The notes under the pieces are model-generated. The model ran no database searches, was not told the DNA's origin, and worked only from the letters and a program-made list of their open reading frames with translations. DNA of 64,000 bases from Pseudomonas gingeri. GTDB lineage: Bacteria; Pseudomonadota; Gammaproteobacteria; Pseudomonadales; Pseudomonadaceae. The position numbers and the translations under genes were made by a program. Below, piece by piece: positions 41,101-50,015 of this stretch (positions are counted from its first letter, which is position 1; each line of letters starts with the position of its first letter). The DNA is taken from assembly GCF_013385425.1 (NCBI RefSeq), contig NZ_JACAQA010000003.1, positions 548,723 to 612,722 of the forward strand. The letters run 5' to 3'.

Positions 41101-42987
41101 ATGAAAAAGACTCATCAGTGGAACCTGTCGTATTTCTTCATCGCCTTGTTGGCGTTTGCCGCACTGCAGATGTTCCTCGGTCAACAACACCCCGTGGAAA
41201 GCCTGCCCTACAGCCAGTTCCTCCAACTGCTGGACGCTCACAAAGTCAGTGACTTGCAAGTGGAAAAGGATCAGATCAGCGGCAAGCTGCAAGAACCCAT
41301 CAATGGCCATGATCGATTCAGCACGGTACGCGTCGACCCCGCCCTGGCGACCGAACTGGCACAGTCCAATGCCTCCTTCTCCGGGGTCACTGAAAACACC
41401 TTGCTCACCGGCTTGATCGGCTGGCTGCTGCCCTTTGTCATGATCATGGTGGTCTGGCACTTCCTGTTCCGCGGCATGGCCGAGAAGCAGGGCCTCGGCG
41501 GAATGATGAATGTCGGCAAGTCGCGGGCCAAGGTCTTTGTCCAGCGCGATACCGGCGTGACCTTTGCCGATGTCGCCGGTATCGACGAGGCCAAGGCCGA
41601 GCTGGTGGAAATCGTCTCCTTCCTCAAGGACAAGGAACAGTACTCGCGCCTGGGCGCCCATATTCCCAAAGGCACGCTGCTGGTCGGTCCTCCGGGGACC
41701 GGCAAGACCCTGGCGGCCAAGGCCATTGCCGGTGAAGCCGGCGTACCGTTTTTTTCCATCTCGGGGTCCGAATTCGTCGAGATGTTCGTTGGCGTCGGCG
41801 CCGCCCGGGTCCGTGACCTGTTCGAGCAGGCACGGCAGGCCGCCCCCTGCATTATTTTCATCGACGAGCTGGATGCCTTGGGCAAGGCCCGCGGTGTGGG
41901 AACCCTGGGGGGCAACGATGAAAAAGAACAGACCCTCAATCAGCTCTTGGCGGAGCTGGATGGCTTTGACCCCCGCGAAGGGGTAGTCCTGCTGGCGGCG
42001 ACCAACCGCCCGGAAATTCTTGATCCCGCCCTGCTGCGCGCCGGTCGCTTTGATCGGCAGATCCTGATCGACCGTCCCGACCGCAAGGGACGCCTGGCCA
42101 TTCTCAAGGTCCACCTGCAGAAAATCACCCTGGACCCCGGCACCGATGCCGAGCGAATTGCCGATATCACCACTGGTTTCACCGGGGCCGACTTGGCCAA
42201 CCTGGTCAACGAAGCCGCAATCGTTGCCACCCGCCGGGCAGGCTCGAGCGTCAACCTGCAAGATTTCACCAACGCGGTAGAACGCATCGTCGTGGGCCTT
42301 GAACATAAAAGCAGCCTGCTGCATCCCGAAGAACGCCTGATCGTGGCCTATCACGAGATGGGACATGCCCTGGCTGCCGCGACCCTGCCCGGGATGGACC
42401 CGGTGCACAAAGTGTCCATTATTCCCCGTGCCGCCGGTTCGTTGGGCTACACCTTGCAGCGCCCGACCGAAGACCACTTCCTGATCAGTTGCCAGATGCT
42501 CAAGGACCGGATTGTGGTGCTGATGGCCGGACGCGCGGCCGAATACATCGTCTATGGCCAGATCTCCACTGGCGCGGCCGACGATCTGACACGCGCCACC
42601 GATATCGCCCGGCAGTTGATCACCCGCTTCGGCATGAGCGCCGAGCTCGGCCAGTCGGTACTGGAACGGCGGTCTTCCACCTATCTGGGCGAATATCTAG
42701 CGGGCGCGGGCGAAAAAGACTACTCGGAACAGACTGCCCGGGAGATCGACCTGGGTATTCGTGTCTTGCTCGATGAAGCCTATACACGTGCGCAGGCGCT
42801 GCTCAAGCAGCGGCGCGCCGATCTGGATAGCGGTGCCAACCTGCTGATGGAGAAGGAGACGCTCACGCCCGAGGAGTTCCCCGCCCTGATGCCGTCGGCC
42901 TGCGAAGCCCGTCATGTTATCGCCCTCACCGGCCCATTGGGTCAGGCCGTGGACGGGACCACGCCCCTCTTCGAGCGGCACCGCTGA
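41101..42987 (+). CDS. ftsH: ATP-dependent zinc metalloprotease FtsH, accessory copy
   Basis: This is a membrane-bound AAA+ protease of 628 residues. Two N-terminal membrane helices (about 10-28 and 100-125) flank a periplasmic domain; Walker A is GPPGTGKT, Walker [11 protein letters not shown], and the SRH region [20 protein letters not shown]. The zinc site is HEMGH instead of the usual HEAGH, still HExxH, and the third ligand Asp is in [14 protein letters not shown]. It differs enough from housekeeping FtsH to be an accessory copy, like FtsH genes that sit beside Hsp20 in stress-tolerance islands. It degrades damaged membrane and cytosolic proteins. An Anr-like promoter precedes it. Confidence 0.93.
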   Translation: MKKTHQWNLSYFFIALLAFAALQMFLGQQHPVESLPYSQFLQLLDAHKVSDLQVEKDQISGKLQEPINGHDRFSTVRVDPALATELAQSNASFSGVTENTLLTGLIGWLLPFVMIMVVWHFLFRGMAEKQGLGGMMNVGKSRAKVFVQRDTGVTFADVAGIDEAKAELVEIVSFLKDKEQYSRLGAHIPKGTLLVGPPGTGKTLAAKAIAGEAGVPFFSISGSEFVEMFVGVGAARVRDLFEQARQAAPCIIFIDELDALGKARGVGTLGGNDEKEQTLNQLLAELDGFDPREGVVLLAATNRPEILDPALLRAGRFDRQILIDRPDRKGRLAILKVHLQKITLDPGTDAERIADITTGFTGADLANLVNEAAIVATRRAGSSVNLQDFTNAVERIVVGLEHKSSLLHPEERLIVAYHEMGHALAAATLPGMDPVHKVSIIPRAAGSLGYTLQRPTEDHFLISCQMLKDRIVVLMAGRAAEYIVYGQISTGAADDLTRATDIARQLITRFGMSAELGQSVLERRSSTYLGEYLAGAGEKDYSEQTAREIDLGIRVLLDEAYTRAQALLKQRRADLDSGANLLMEKETLTPEEFPALMPSACEARHVIALTGPLGQAVDGTTPLFERHR

Positions 42988-43044
42988 ACAACATGGGCAG
43001 CTGATCTGGGATCGCTGCAACATCACTGTTTCAGGAGAATCGTC

Positions 43045-44082
43045 ATGCATGCCATGGTCCTGCACGCCCCCGGCCAGCCCCTGCAATCGGAGGAGCGGCA
43101 GATTCCGCATCCAGCGCAAGGGCAACTGCTGATCAAGGTGCTGGCCTGTGGCGTGTGCCGCACGGATCTGCATCTGCTGGACGGAGAACTGCCCCAGGCG
43201 GTGCTACCCAGGGTGCCCGGGCATGAAATCGTCGGTGAAGTGATCGCTGTCGGCAGCGATGTCGCCTCCAGCTGGATCGGCCAGCGGGTCGGCGTGCCCT
43301 GGTTGGGCTGGACATGCGGGGAATGCGAATTCTGCCGCTCGGGCCGGGAAAATCTCTGCGAGCAAGCGCAATTCACCGGCTGTCACCTGGACGGCGGCTA
43401 TGCGCAATACACAGTGGCCGATGCCCGATTCTGCTTTGCCCTGCCCGAAGGCATGAGCGCGACTGAAGCCGCGCCCCTGCTCTGCGCCGGCTTGATCGGC
43501 TTTCGCGCCTTGCGCATGGCCGGCACGGCGCAGCACCTGGGTCTCTACGGCTTCGGCGCGGCGGCCCATCTGGCGATCCAGGTGGCGCTGGGCCGGGGAC
43601 AGCAAGTCTATGCCTTCACCCGGCCCGGAGACACCGAAGGCCAGGCTTACGCTCGTGCACTCGGCGCGACCTGGGCGGGCCCTTCGGACCAGCCATCACC
43701 CCATCTGCTGGATGCGAGCCTGATCTTTGCCCCGGTCGGTCCGTTGGTCCCACAGGCGCTGGCCTCCACGGTCCGCGGGGGCTGTGTGATCTGCGCCGGT
43801 ATTCATATGAGCGATGTGCCAGGTTTTCCCTACCGGCTACTGTGGGGCGAACGCTGCATACGCTCGGTAGCCAATCTCACGCGCGACGACGGCACGGCAT
43901 TTTTCGACGAAATCCGCCGCACATCGGTACATTGCGACGTCACGGTTTTTCCCCTGGCCGAGGCCAACCAGGCCTTGGCGCAACTCAGGGCGGGAGCGGT
44001 CAAGGGGGCAATCGTGCTGACCCCCTGGCCAGCAACCGAGCAGGATCACGATGCGCTCCAGCGAGTTGTCATCACCCTCTGA
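43045..44082 (+). CDS. Zinc-dependent alcohol dehydrogenase family protein
   Basis: This is a medium-chain dehydrogenase of 345 residues. Catalytic zinc ligands lie in CGVCRTDLH and PGHEIVGEV, and the structural zinc cysteines in TCGECEFCRSGRENLC. The cofactor loop reads LYGFGAAAHLA, a variant of GxGxxG typical of the AdhA-like zinc-binding subgroup. It probably oxidises an alcohol or reduces an aldehyde with NAD(P). It lies 57 nt after ftsH on the same strand, so it may share the Anr-type promoter, which fits fermentative NADH disposal. Its 3' end overlaps the convergent permease gene by 11 nt. Confidence 0.9.
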   Translation: MHAMVLHAPGQPLQSEERQIPHPAQGQLLIKVLACGVCRTDLHLLDGELPQAVLPRVPGHEIVGEVIAVGSDVASSWIGQRVGVPWLGWTCGECEFCRSGRENLCEQAQFTGCHLDGGYAQYTVADARFCFALPEGMSATEAAPLLCAGLIGFRALRMAGTAQHLGLYGFGAAAHLAIQVALGRGQQVYAFTRPGDTEGQAYARALGATWAGPSDQPSPHLLDASLIFAPVGPLVPQALASTVRGGCVICAGIHMSDVPGFPYRLLWGERCIRSVANLTRDDGTAFFDEIRRTSVHCDVTVFPLAEANQALAQLRAGAVKGAIVLTPWPATEQDHDALQRVVITL

Positions 44083-45214
44083 AAATATCGAAAGGCTCGA
44101 CTCTCAGGACCTTGCGGATACCCACATAGCTGGAGACCCCGGCGATCAGGAGCACCATGACGAAGGCCAGCCCGAGGTTCCAGAACGTGATGATGGCCGC
44201 GTAGTTGGGCAGGTTGGAGCGCGCCACGGAGATCATCAGCGTGACCAGGCCGATGCCCAGTCCATAACCGGTCATCGCCGTGAACGTGGCCATGAACAGG
44301 ATCATGTAGATCAGTTCACGGCTCTTGGCGCCAATGGCCTTGAGGGCGGCAAACTTGTCCAGGTTTTCCAGGATAAAGGTGTAGAAGGTCTGGCCGGAAA
44401 TCGACAGACCGACCAGAAAGCTGATGACTGTCATCATCAGGATATTGGTGCCTACCCCGGTCTGATAGATGTAGTAATTGGCGATGCGCTGGTTGAACTC
44501 GTCCTTGGTCAGGGCGATGTACCCCAACTTCGAGACCTGTTGCTTGATCTGGCCCACGGCCGCTTCATCGCGGGGATCCAGGAGGATATAGGAGATGGTG
44601 AACCGGGTGGTCGGCAGGTATTCGATGGCGCGCCGGTAGGTGGTGTAGAGCGTCGGCACCCCGGTCAGGCCGCTGGTGAGGACCTTGGCAATGCCGACAA
44701 TGGTGCCGCGATGATCATTGAGCTCGAAGGCGGTGCCTATCCTTGGGTTCTCCAGCTTCGAAAACTCGGCATCGTGGACCATGATGAACGCGTTTTCGGC
44801 GTAGATATCCTCGATGGCCCCCTGCTCCAGTAACGGCCGGCCGAACAGGCTGGTGTCGTCCAGGCCGATCACACTGACCGACTGGTAAGTGCCGCTGGCC
44901 AGCCGGACCTGGGCGCCGCCGATGAAAATCGGCACGGCATAGCGGACCTGGTCCATGCTGCGCACTGCATCAAGCAGGTAATCCGGCAGCGGGATGACGC
45001 TGGTCGGGGTGTTCACGGCCGGGTCCAGGATCCACATCGCCGCACCGATATTGGTCACCGTCGAGTAGGCCCGGTTGAGGATCCCGGCAAACATCGCCGT
45101 CATCTGCATCATCAGGAATACCGAAAAGGTAATACCCACCAGCAACGCGGAAAACTTGGAGCGGTCATTGACCAGGAGTTTGAAACCTATGCGCAGAATG
45201 CCGAAGTGCTTCAT
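44072..45214 (-). CDS. ABC transporter permease, DevC/MacB-type (FtsX domain)
   Basis: This is a four-helix permease of 380 residues with an N-terminal helix (about 21-42), a large periplasmic domain, and three C-terminal helices in an FtsX-like domain (SFLVGLSISGQTFYTFILEN, KAIGAKSRELIYMILFMATF). It resembles DevC of the DevBCA glycolipid exporter and MacB-like mechanotransmission proteins that lack the fused ATPase. ATG 45214 overlaps the channel-gene stop. It is the last of four tightly overlapping genes and needs the ATPase encoded at 47588. Confidence 0.88.
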   Translation of the reverse strand: MKHFGILRIGFKLLVNDRSKFSALLVGITFSVFLMMQMTAMFAGILNRAYSTVTNIGAAMWILDPAVNTPTSVIPLPDYLLDAVRSMDQVRYAVPIFIGGAQVRLASGTYQSVSVIGLDDTSLFGRPLLEQGAIEDIYAENAFIMVHDAEFSKLENPRIGTAFELNDHRGTIVGIAKVLTSGLTGVPTLYTTYRRAIEYLPTTRFTISYILLDPRDEAAVGQIKQQVSKLGYIALTKDEFNQRIANYYIYQTGVGTNILMMTVISFLVGLSISGQTFYTFILENLDKFAALKAIGAKSRELIYMILFMATFTAMTGYGLGIGLVTLMISVARSNLPNYAAIITFWNLGLAFVMVLLIAGVSSYVGIRKVLRVEPFDIFRG

Positions 45215-46704
45215 GGGCCGGGCCTGCTGCCGGTGGCGTCGACTCGGTTCCACCAGCCGCCCCCCAGGGCAACGAACAGACCGACGGTGTCCTGATGACG
45301 TTGGGCAAGCGCCTGCAAATAGGCAATGTTGACCTGATGCAGTTGCACATCGGCGGCCAGCAGATCCAGATAGGTCACCAGGCCCGAGCGATAGTTGGCT
45401 TGCAACAACCGCAAGGCCTCTGCGGAGGCGGCCTGGGCTTCGGCCTGCTTTTGCAAGGCCTGGGCATCGAACTCCAGCGCTTTGAGGGTATCGGCGACCT
45501 GGGCAAAAGATTCCAGCACCACTTCCCGATAACCCGCCGCGGCCTGCTGATAGGCATCGATCGCGGCCTTGCGGCCAAACCACAGGCTGCCACCCTGGAA
45601 CAGCGGGATATCGATCGACGGCCCGACACTCCAGAAACGCCCGGCACCGGCGAACAATGATCCGGGGCTCGATCCGGCAGTGCCATAGGTGCCAGTCAGG
45701 CTGAAGCTGGGAAACATCGCCGCCGTAGCCACGCCGATAGCGGCGCTGGCCTGGTGCAGCTGTGCTTCGGCGGAGAGGATGTCCGGGCGCTGGCGGACCA
45801 ATACCGAAGGCAGGCTGACGGGGAGATCCTTGGGTAACGACAGCCCGCTCAACTGGATGTCCGGGAGTTTGACTTCGGACGGTACAACGCCTTCCAGGGT
45901 GGCCAGCAAATGCTCGGCCTGGCTGACTTTCTGCCGCAGGGCCGGCAACAGCGCCTCGTTGCTGGCGATCAGGCTTTGCAAGCTGAGGATCGCCGAATAC
46001 GGCGTCGTACCGCTGCGTACCTGCACCTGGGTGGTTTGCAGCTGCTGCTTTTGCAGTTCGATCAGTTGTTCGGTGGCCTGGATCTGCGCGGCATAAGCTG
46101 CGCGAGCAATGGCGGCATTGACGACATTGGCGGTCAAGGTGAGGTAAGCCGCCTGGGTCAGCCAGGTCTGATGATCGACCTGGGCCTGCAGGCCTTCCAC
46201 GGTTCGACGTTCGCCGCCGAAAATATCCAGGGTGTAGCTGATCGTGCCACTCAAGGTCACGACATTGAAGATCGAGCCCTTGGTACCCAGTCCTTGCTGG
46301 ATGGGTGCGCTGCGCTCACGATCGGCGCCCGCGTGAACGTCCAGGTGCGGGTAGAAAACCCCATAGCCGGCCATGAGCGTATCCTGGCTTTGCCGCAAGC
46401 TGGCCTCGGCTGCCCGCAGGGTCATGTTGTTGGCAATCGCCTGATGGACCACCGCATCCAGCGAAGCGGACTGGAACAGCCGCCACCAGTCAGGCGCGAC
46501 CTCGGCCCCCGGCAAAAAGCGCTGCGCCTGCCCTTGGGCGGCCACGGTGGCGCTGATCGGATCGCGAATATAACCCTCCTGTGCCGGGGCCGCCGGACGT
46601 GAGAAATCCGGACCGAGGGTGCACGCGCTGGTCAGCGTCAACAAGCTGAGGACCAGCCAGCGGCCACAGGGCCTCATCGGGCGAAACACGCGCGACTGGT
46701 CCAT
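45211..46704 (-). CDS. Outer-membrane efflux lipoprotein, NodT family
   Basis: This is a TolC-like outer-membrane channel of 497 residues with a signal peptide and lipobox LTSAC, so lipidation is likely. NodT repeats are clear (NNMTLRAAEASLRQSQDTLM, RQRPDILSAEAQLHQASAAI, GVATAAMFPSFSLTGTYG). Its ATG shares one base with the adaptor stop codon (TAATG), and its stop overlaps the permease start. It completes a dedicated envelope-spanning exporter with the adaptor and the ABC pair, and is only distantly similar to the NodT protein at 6659. Confidence 0.9.
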   Translation of the reverse strand: MDQSRVFRPMRPCGRWLVLSLLTLTSACTLGPDFSRPAAPAQEGYIRDPISATVAAQGQAQRFLPGAEVAPDWWRLFQSASLDAVVHQAIANNMTLRAAEASLRQSQDTLMAGYGVFYPHLDVHAGADRERSAPIQQGLGTKGSIFNVVTLSGTISYTLDIFGGERRTVEGLQAQVDHQTWLTQAAYLTLTANVVNAAIARAAYAAQIQATEQLIELQKQQLQTTQVQVRSGTTPYSAILSLQSLIASNEALLPALRQKVSQAEHLLATLEGVVPSEVKLPDIQLSGLSLPKDLPVSLPSVLVRQRPDILSAEAQLHQASAAIGVATAAMFPSFSLTGTYGTAGSSPGSLFAGAGRFWSVGPSIDIPLFQGGSLWFGRKAAIDAYQQAAAGYREVVLESFAQVADTLKALEFDAQALQKQAEAQAASAEALRLLQANYRSGLVTYLDLLAADVQLHQVNIAYLQALAQRHQDTVGLFVALGGGWWNRVDATGSRPGP

Positions 46705-47591
46705 TATTTCTGCCCTATGAAAACATCCACCAACTGCCCCGGGTACACCATCGGGAGGTCTTTTTTCTCAAAGCGGAAAATCACCGGCAAGACCCTCAGG
46801 TCGACTTTCTCCTGGCGCTGATCGGACAACTCGATTTTCGGCGAAACATAGGGCTGCACCCGCACGAACTCCAGCGGTACCTTGATCTCCGTGCCATGGA
46901 TCTGCATCTGCGCGCGGATATGTTCAGGCGCCGGCAAGCGGGCAATCAGGATCTCGTCGATGTAACAGCGCACGGCCAGATGATCCTGCTCGGAACTCAT
47001 GACCAGCAACGGCGTGAACCCCTCGGTGTAGGTGTTATAGGCGCCCTGGGACGACACATAGCTGCCGACGGTGCTGTTGATGGCCAACACCACCCCATTC
47101 GCGGGCGCCTTGATCGCATACTGCGCCAGCGTCGCCGCCGCGGCCTTCAACGCCGCCTGGGCCTGGGCCGCCGTGTCCCTGGCGGTATCGAGGGTATCCT
47201 TGCTGATCGACTTGGGGTCCATGCCGTAGGAGGCCAGACGCTTGTTGTACTGGTCCCGGGCAGTGCTCAGATTGGCCTGTGCCAACTCGAAATTGGCCCT
47301 GGGCACGGCATCGTCAAGGGTCACCAACGGCATCCCCAGGGTCACCTTCTGCCCCTCGTGCACCAACAGTTGCGTCACTGGCCCGGCCACCTGCGGGTAA
47401 ATCACGATGTCGGAGCCGCCGGACTGTTCACTCTCGATAATGCCGTTGGCATAAATCGCGGTCTCATAGGGACTGCTCGCCGGGGCGAAGACCGGCGGCG
47501 GCGTCTGTGGAGTGCGCCCAAAGAGATAGGCGGCCACCAGGCCGGCCAAGACACCGAGTACGGCCACACCGAACAGCAGGCGGTTTTTCAT
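46704..47591 (-). CDS. HlyD-family periplasmic adaptor (DevB-like)
   Basis: This is a membrane-fusion protein of 295 residues with one N-terminal helix (about 3-22), a short alpha-hairpin and a split lipoyl domain (VAGPVTQLLVHEGQKVTLG, YAIKAPANGVVLAINSTVG). It resembles DevB/MacA adaptors. The start ATG 47591 overlaps the ATPase stop by ATGA. It links the permease to the outer-membrane channel. No lipobox was seen, so it is held by its N-terminal helix. Confidence 0.88.
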   Translation of the reverse strand: MKNRLLFGVAVLGVLAGLVAAYLFGRTPQTPPPVFAPASSPYETAIYANGIIESEQSGGSDIVIYPQVAGPVTQLLVHEGQKVTLGMPLVTLDDAVPRANFELAQANLSTARDQYNKRLASYGMDPKSISKDTLDTARDTAAQAQAALKAAAATLAQYAIKAPANGVVLAINSTVGSYVSSQGAYNTYTEGFTPLLVMSSEQDHLAVRCYIDEILIARLPAPEHIRAQMQIHGTEIKVPLEFVRVQPYVSPKIELSDQRQEKVDLRVLPVIFRFEKKDLPMVYPGQLVDVFIGQK

Positions 47592-48307
47592 GAGGCGACC
47601 CGTTCCAGTTCGGTGATGCGCCCGTCTTCCATGTGAATGATGCGATCGGCGTACTCGTTGATCCGCGCATCGTGGGTGACGATCAGGATGCACCGCTGCT
47701 GGTTGAGGATATGGGTCTTGACGAAGGCGATGATCATTTTCCCGGTATCGCCATCGAGGGACGCGGTCGGCTCGTCGAAGATCAGAATCTGTGGTTCGCC
47801 GACAATCGCCCGGGCAATGGCCACCCGTTGTTGTTCGCCGCCGGACAGCTTGACCGGCAGAATATCCCCGCGATCCTTGAGGCCGACCACTTCCAGGCTG
47901 CGCCGGGCCCGGACAATGGCATCGTCCCAGTCGTGATGCTGGAGAATCAGCGGAATCGCCACATTCTCGGCGGCGGTCAAGCGCGCGAAGAGGTGATAGT
48001 CCTGAAACACGAAGCCAATGTTATTGAGGCGCAGCTCGGCCAATTGGTCAGTGCCCAGGCTCCAGATATCCTGGCCATTGATGGTCACCGTGCCGGCATC
48101 GGGGCGCAGGATGCCGGAGATCATGCTGAGAAACGTGGTCTTGCCACTCCCGGAAGGACCGACGATAAACACCATCTCGCCAAACCCGGCGACCAGTGAT
48201 ACCTGGTTGACCGCCTGCATGCGCGCATTGCCTTCGCCAAACCATTTGCTCAGGCCGTTTGAAACGATCGCCGGATGCGTTGTAGAAACGACTGGAGCGG
48301 TACTCAT
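47588..48307 (-). CDS. ABC transporter ATPase, DevA/MacB/LolD-type
   Basis: This is a 239-residue nucleotide-binding protein. Walker A is GPSGSGKT, the Q-loop is VFQDYHLF, the signature [14 protein letters not shown], and Walker [12 protein letters not shown]. It is the first gene of the exporter operon ATPase-adaptor-channel-permease. ATG 48307 has AGGAGAG upstream. The operon is preceded by an Anr-like promoter whose box and -10 match those of the OprI-like lipoprotein gene. The exported substrate is unknown; DevBCA exports glycolipids in cyanobacteria and MacAB exports macrolides and other amphiphiles. Confidence 0.92.
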   Translation of the reverse strand: MSTAPVVSTTHPAIVSNGLSKWFGEGNARMQAVNQVSLVAGFGEMVFIVGPSGSGKTTFLSMISGILRPDAGTVTINGQDIWSLGTDQLAELRLNNIGFVFQDYHLFARLTAAENVAIPLILQHHDWDDAIVRARRSLEVVGLKDRGDILPVKLSGGEQQRVAIARAIVGEPQILIFDEPTASLDGDTGKMIIAFVKTHILNQQRCILIVTHDARINEYADRIIHMEDGRITELERVAS

Positions 48308-48457
48308 GATCTCTCCTGCCCGGCAGGCCATGGTATGGAAATGGCTACGCGGTGTTTGCCAGCCTTGGGTACATCGGTTGTGACGGCGCGCTTTCCCGGG
48401 TCTCCGTTGGAAACTCCAGGGGGTGTGGCAAGTATCTGGCGCCCTTGCCAATGCCCC

Positions 48458-48471
48458 CTGATCTTTATCAA
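48458..48471 (-). promoter_or_regulatory. Anr/FNR-like box of the DevBCA/MacAB-like exporter operon
   Basis: On the minus strand this is TTGAT-AAAG-ATCAG with a -10-like GATACT 21 nt beyond (48431-48436). The 14-mer, spacing and hexamer are identical to those at 40870/40843. The 305-nt gap 48308-48612 holds only this promoter and its divergent partner at 48506. Confidence 0.78.
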
Positions 48472-48505
48472 CAAATGGCCATCTATCGGTCTACAAAAAG
48501 CACTG

Positions 48506-48519
48506 TTGATTTAGCTCAA
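48506..48519 (+). promoter_or_regulatory. Anr/FNR-like box of the ion channel gene
   Basis: TTGAT-TTAG-CTCAA matches nine of ten consensus positions and is followed after 21 nt by a -10-like TAGAAA (48541-48546), the same layout as at 40956/40991. Confidence 0.75.
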
Positions 48520-48612
48520 TAATTTTTCGTCGCCCCAGGGTAGAAAGCACTGATCGGTACCAGGCCCGAAGATGGTAGACGATCTTTTTTCTTCCATTGC
48601 TGGAGGCCGGCC

Positions 48613-49038
48613 ATGCTGGCAGTCACCCTGATCAATACACTGGCCGTCATCGTCGTCGTGGTGATCCACTACGAGTGCCTGTTACGGCTGAACGACTGGC
48701 TGCCCCGACTCAAGCTCTCGAATCGTTTCAGGATTGTCATCGGGGTATTCGGCGCGCTGGTCGCCCACGCGGCGGAAGTCTGGTGCTTCGCCCTGGTCTA
48801 TTACCTGATGGTCAGTTCCGGCAAATGGGGAAGCCTGGAGGGCAACTTCGATGGCTCGTTCATGGACTGCGTGTACTTTTCCTTCACCACCTACACCACG
48901 ATCGGTTTCGGCGACATCTCCCCCGTCGGCCACCTCAAGTACCTGACCGGGCTGCAGGGCCTGACCGGCCTGGTGCTGATTTCCTGGACCGCCTCGTTTC
49001 TGTTTCTCGAAATGCAGAAATACTGGAAGAACAAATAG
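48613..49038 (+). CDS. Two-pore-helix potassium channel-like protein (Ion_trans_2)
   Basis: This is a 141-residue inner-membrane protein with about three hydrophobic segments. The pore signature TTIGFGD (FTTYTTIGFGDISPVGH) is very close to the potassium selectivity filter TVGYGD, and the last helix (LQGLTGLVLISWTASFLFLE) is inner-helix-like. There is no cytoplasmic RCK domain, so gating is not evident. Filter residue Phe in place of Tyr is known in some channels. An Anr-like promoter precedes it. It may adjust membrane potential or ion balance under energy limitation; this is inference. Confidence 0.85.
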   Translation: MLAVTLINTLAVIVVVVIHYECLLRLNDWLPRLKLSNRFRIVIGVFGALVAHAAEVWCFALVYYLMVSSGKWGSLEGNFDGSFMDCVYFSFTTYTTIGFGDISPVGHLKYLTGLQGLTGLVLISWTASFLFLEMQKYWKNK

Positions 49039-49066
49039 CCCTCGAGGCCGCCGTCAGGCTCCGGAC

Positions 49067-49080
49067 TTGATTTTCATCAA
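49067..49080 (+). promoter_or_regulatory. Perfect Anr/FNR box upstream of the ABC-2 exporter
   Basis: TTGAT-TTTC-ATCAA matches all ten consensus positions and is the core of a longer palindrome with 9-bp arms (49063-49084). A -10-like CTCAAT follows 21 nt beyond (49102-49107). No T-run follows the hairpin, so it is not a terminator for the channel gene. Confidence 0.8.
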
Positions 49081-49202
49081 GTCCGAAACCCGAAGTTCAA
49101 GCTCAATGACATGGCAGGTCGAGCATCAGGTTGTCGGTTGTCACCGGCTCTCCAGGCTGATGCCGCCATTGATCCATGACCTCTTCGCAGAGTCCTCGCA
49201 CC

Positions 49203-50015
49203 ATGACCGACACCCTTGAGTCCCCAGCCATTTCCACCAAGGCCTTGCGCAAATGCTTCGACCACTTCGTGGCGCTCGAAGGTTTGGACCTGCAAGTGCC
49301 CCATGGCTGTATCTTCGGCCTGCTGGGTCCCAATGGCGCCGGCAAGAGCACCGTTATCAAGATGCTGACCACCCTGCTCGACCCCACCTCCGGCTCGGCA
49401 ACGGTGGCCGGTTTTGATATTGCCCGTCGACCGATCGAGGTCCGCCGCCATATCGGCTATGTGCCACAGATGCTTTCGGCTGACGGAGCATTGACCGCCA
49501 TTGAAAACTTGAACCTGTCGGCCCGTTTGCAAGGCCTGCGCGGCGCCAAAAGGCAGGCGCGGGTGAAAGAGGCGCTGGCGTTCGCCGGGCTTGAAGAGAC
49601 CGCATCGAAATTGGTCCGGACCTACTCCGGCGGCATGATTCGCCGCCTTGAAATCGCCCAGGCCACGCTGCACTACCCACAAGTCCTGTTCCTCGATGAA
49701 CCGACCATCGGCCTCGACCCCATCGCCCGCCGGACCGTATGGGAACGCTTGCTGCAATTGCGCCAGAGCAAAGGCACCACCATCCTGATCACCACCCACG
49801 ACATGGAGGAAGCCGACGTGCTTTGCGACGAGCTGGCGATTCTTCACCAGGGGCGCCTGGCCGTCGTCGGCAAACCCGCTGAACTCAAGGCGCAGGTGGG
49901 CAAGCAGGCCAGCCTGGACGATGTGTTCGTTTACTTCAGTGGCGTCAGTATTGAGCAGGGCGGCAACTATCGCGGTACTCGCGAGAGCCGCGATGTCGCT
50001 CAGAGGTTGGGATGA
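49203..50015 (+). CDS. ABC-2 type transporter ATPase (DrrA-like)
   Basis: This is a 270-residue nucleotide-binding protein. Walker A is GPNGAGKS, the signature YSGGMIRRLEIAQ, Walker B VLFLDEPTIGLDP, and the H-loop TTHDMEEADVL. The C-terminal extension (VGKPAELKAQVGKQASLDDV) is typical of the DrrA/NodI group, which pairs with ABC-2 permeases. I prefer ATG 49203 to the in-frame ATG 49176; neither has a strong ribosome site. It overlaps the permease by 4 nt and is driven by a perfect Anr-type box. Confidence 0.9.
   Translation: MTDTLESPAISTKALRKCFDHFVALEGLDLQVPHGCIFGLLGPNGAGKSTVIKMLTTLLDPTSGSATVAGFDIARRPIEVRRHIGYVPQMLSADGALTAIENLNLSARLQGLRGAKRQARVKEALAFAGLEETASKLVRTYSGGMIRRLEIAQATLHYPQVLFLDEPTIGLDPIARRTVWERLLQLRQSKGTTILITTHDMEEADVLCDELAILHQGRLAVVGKPAELKAQVGKQASLDDVFVYFSGVSIEQGGNYRGTRESRDVAQRLG

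Noticed and set aside
49063..49084. Palindrome after the channel gene considered as a terminator
   Set aside because: It lacks a T-run and its core is a perfect Anr box placed correctly before the ABC-2 genes, so a regulatory reading is better.
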